Origin: an uncultured Gammaproteobacteria bacterium
GTDB taxonomy: Bacteria > Pseudomonadota > Gammaproteobacteria > Poriferisulfidales > GCA-002705445
DNA: 35,570 nucleotides
Assembly (NCBI GenBank): GCA_913031205.1
Contig: CAJWEM010000009.1
Coordinates: forward strand, 1-35,570
Reading direction: 5' to 3'
The notes below the pieces were generated by a model. The model was given only the letters and a program-made list of their open reading frames with translations. It was not told the DNA's origin and did not search any database. This document shows positions 33,462 to 35,570 of this stretch, piece after piece; the first letter of the stretch is position 1, and the number at the start of each line of letters is the position of its first letter. Both the position numbers and the translations under genes were made by a program.

Positions 33462-34508
33462 TTATCTTTTCTCAATAGCTTCAGATAATGTGTATAGAGC
33501 TCTTTCGGTGTCCTCCCATCCAATACATGCATCTGTGACACTCTTACCATATACAAGATCTGGTGCATTGATATTTTGATTTCCCTCTTCAATATTACTT
33601 TCTATCATTAATCCTTTGATTCTTTTTTCACCAAGTCTGAGTTGTTTCGCAAGGTCCTCAACAACAGTAATTTGTTTTTTATGATCCTTCATGCTGTTTG
33701 CGTGGCTGCAATCAACAATTATTTGCTGGGGTAAATTAGCTTTATCTAGCCTTGCAGAAACATCATCAATGCTTTTAGAATCATAATTTATACCTCTGCT
33801 ACCGCCTCGTAAAATTGTATGGCAATAAGGATTTCCGCTAGTTGAAAAAATTGCTGAGTTACCCTCTTTCGTTACTGATAAAAAATGGTGCGCTCCTGAC
33901 GCAGCTTTAATTGCATCGAAAGTAATTTGCAAATTACCATCAGTGCCATTCTTAAAACCTATAGGGCATGATAATCCTGAAGCAAGTTCTCTATGGCATT
34001 GACTTTCAGTTGTTCTCGCTCCAATTGCACCCCAACTTATTATATCGGCTATATATTGTGGGCTAATTAAATCCAAATATTCTGTGCCGGTAGGTAATTC
34101 TAAATCAACGATATCTAGTAAAAGTTTTCTGCCGATTCTTATTCCTTCATTTATTTTAAAGCTTCCGTCTAGCATTGGATCGTTTATTAAACCTTTCCAG
34201 CCAATAGTTGTTCTCGGTTTTTCAAAATAGACCCTCATTATTATAAAGAGATTTTTTGAGACCTCATCAGATATCTTTCTTAATCTGTTTGCATAATCCA
34301 TAGCCGCTATTGGGTCATGGATGGAACATGGTCCAACCACAACAAAAACTCTGTCATCCTTCTCATCCAAAATATTTTCTATAGTTTTTCTAGAATTTAA
34401 TATATTTTTGGCTGCATTATCAGACACAGGAAGTTCTTTCCTCACTTCATCTGGAGGACTTAATTCTTGCATTTCAATAATTCTTAAATCATCTGTTTTA
34501 AGTGTCAT
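33462..34508 (-). CDS. Type I (AroF/G/H) 3-deoxy-7-phosphoheptulonate synthase
   Basis: This enzyme condenses phosphoenolpyruvate with erythrose 4-phosphate, the first step of the shikimate pathway. The 348-aa protein reads VVVGPCSIHDPIAAMDYANRL, IIMRVYFEKPRTTIGWKGLINDP, LPTGTEYLDLISPQYIADIISWGAIGARTTESQ, GFKNGTDGN, ILRGG and IVDCSHANSMKDH, all typical of the AroF/G/H group. Which aromatic amino acid inhibits it cannot be read with confidence. I chose the ATG at 34508 (MTLKTDD) over 34535, which would overlap hisG by 17 bp. It lies between hisG and hisD, splitting the usual hisG-hisD pair. Confidence 0.95.
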   Translation of the reverse strand: MTLKTDDLRIIEMQELSPPDEVRKELPVSDNAAKNILNSRKTIENILDEKDDRVFVVVGPCSIHDPIAAMDYANRLRKISDEVSKNLFIIMRVYFEKPRTTIGWKGLINDPMLDGSFKINEGIRIGRKLLLDIVDLELPTGTEYLDLISPQYIADIISWGAIGARTTESQCHRELASGLSCPIGFKNGTDGNLQITFDAIKAASGAHHFLSVTKEGNSAIFSTSGNPYCHTILRGGSRGINYDSKSIDDVSARLDKANLPQQIIVDCSHANSMKDHKKQITVVEDLAKQLRLGEKRIKGLMIESNIEEGNQNINAPDLVYGKSVTDACIGWEDTERALYTLSEAIEKR

Positions 34509-34518
34509 ATTCTTTTCT

Positions 34519-35570
<1,052 letters not shown>

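Overview
The window is a compact, visibly AT-rich stretch of chromosome (about 30% G+C by eye). Many genes overlap by 4 bp or sit a few bases apart, and nearly all lie on the minus strand. Gene content points to a free-living gammaproteobacterium with a streamlined genome: a dcw cluster next to rnpB, rsmI and lpoA; petABC-sspA; lpxC-dciA-M23 peptidase-secA-argJ; a mesodiaminopimelate-type MurE; and the FtsZ tail DIPAFLRKQAD. A marine SAR86-like lineage is plausible, but this is inference and was not checked by any search.

Reading in the main (minus-strand) direction, from high to low coordinates. (1) 35570-31077: 3' part of murA, then hisG (short form), a type I DAHP synthase, hisD and hisC. 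(2) 30997-27246: petA-petB-petC (cytochrome bc1) and sspA. A 226-bp gap separates petA from petB, and PetB carries an unusual N-terminal extension. (3) 27249-24591, plus strand: a GlcD-type FAD-linked oxidase and a short LpoA/LppC lipoprotein, divergent from rsmI. (4) 24596-23363: rsmI and the RNase P RNA. (5) 23235-5615: the dcw cluster, from a promoter with three MraZ boxes through mraZ, rsmH, ftsL, ftsI, ftsZ, a 44-aa entericidin-like lipoprotein, murE, murF, mraY, murD, ftsW, murG, murC, murB, ddl, ftsQ and ftsA. (6) 5577-1: lpxC with its own promoter, convergent dciA-like gene, M23 peptidase, secA and the 5' part of argJ.

The order is a compressed form of the arrangement I know from Pseudomonas (murA-his-pet-ssp-lpoA-rsmI-rnpB-dcw-lpxC-dciA-secA-argJ). 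The departures are the interesting part: (a) cytochrome b fused to a domain that reads like the N-terminal arm DNA-binding domain of tyrosine recombinases, downstream of a gap holding a 120-bp-spaced direct repeat; (b) ftsZ moved from between ftsA and lpxC to between ftsI and murE; (c) an entericidin-family lipoprotein inside the dcw cluster, missed by the ORF track; (d) SecA without its C-terminal zinc motif; (e) a DAHP synthase inside the his operon; (f) reduced LpoA and DciA.

Functionally the window joins peptidoglycan precursor synthesis (murA to murG, mraY, ddl), the divisome (ftsA, L, I, Q, W, Z), the first committed step of lipid A synthesis (lpxC), Sec export (secA), respiration (bc1), and histidine, aromatic and arginine biosynthesis. 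No tRNA, insertion sequence, CRISPR array or prophage was seen.
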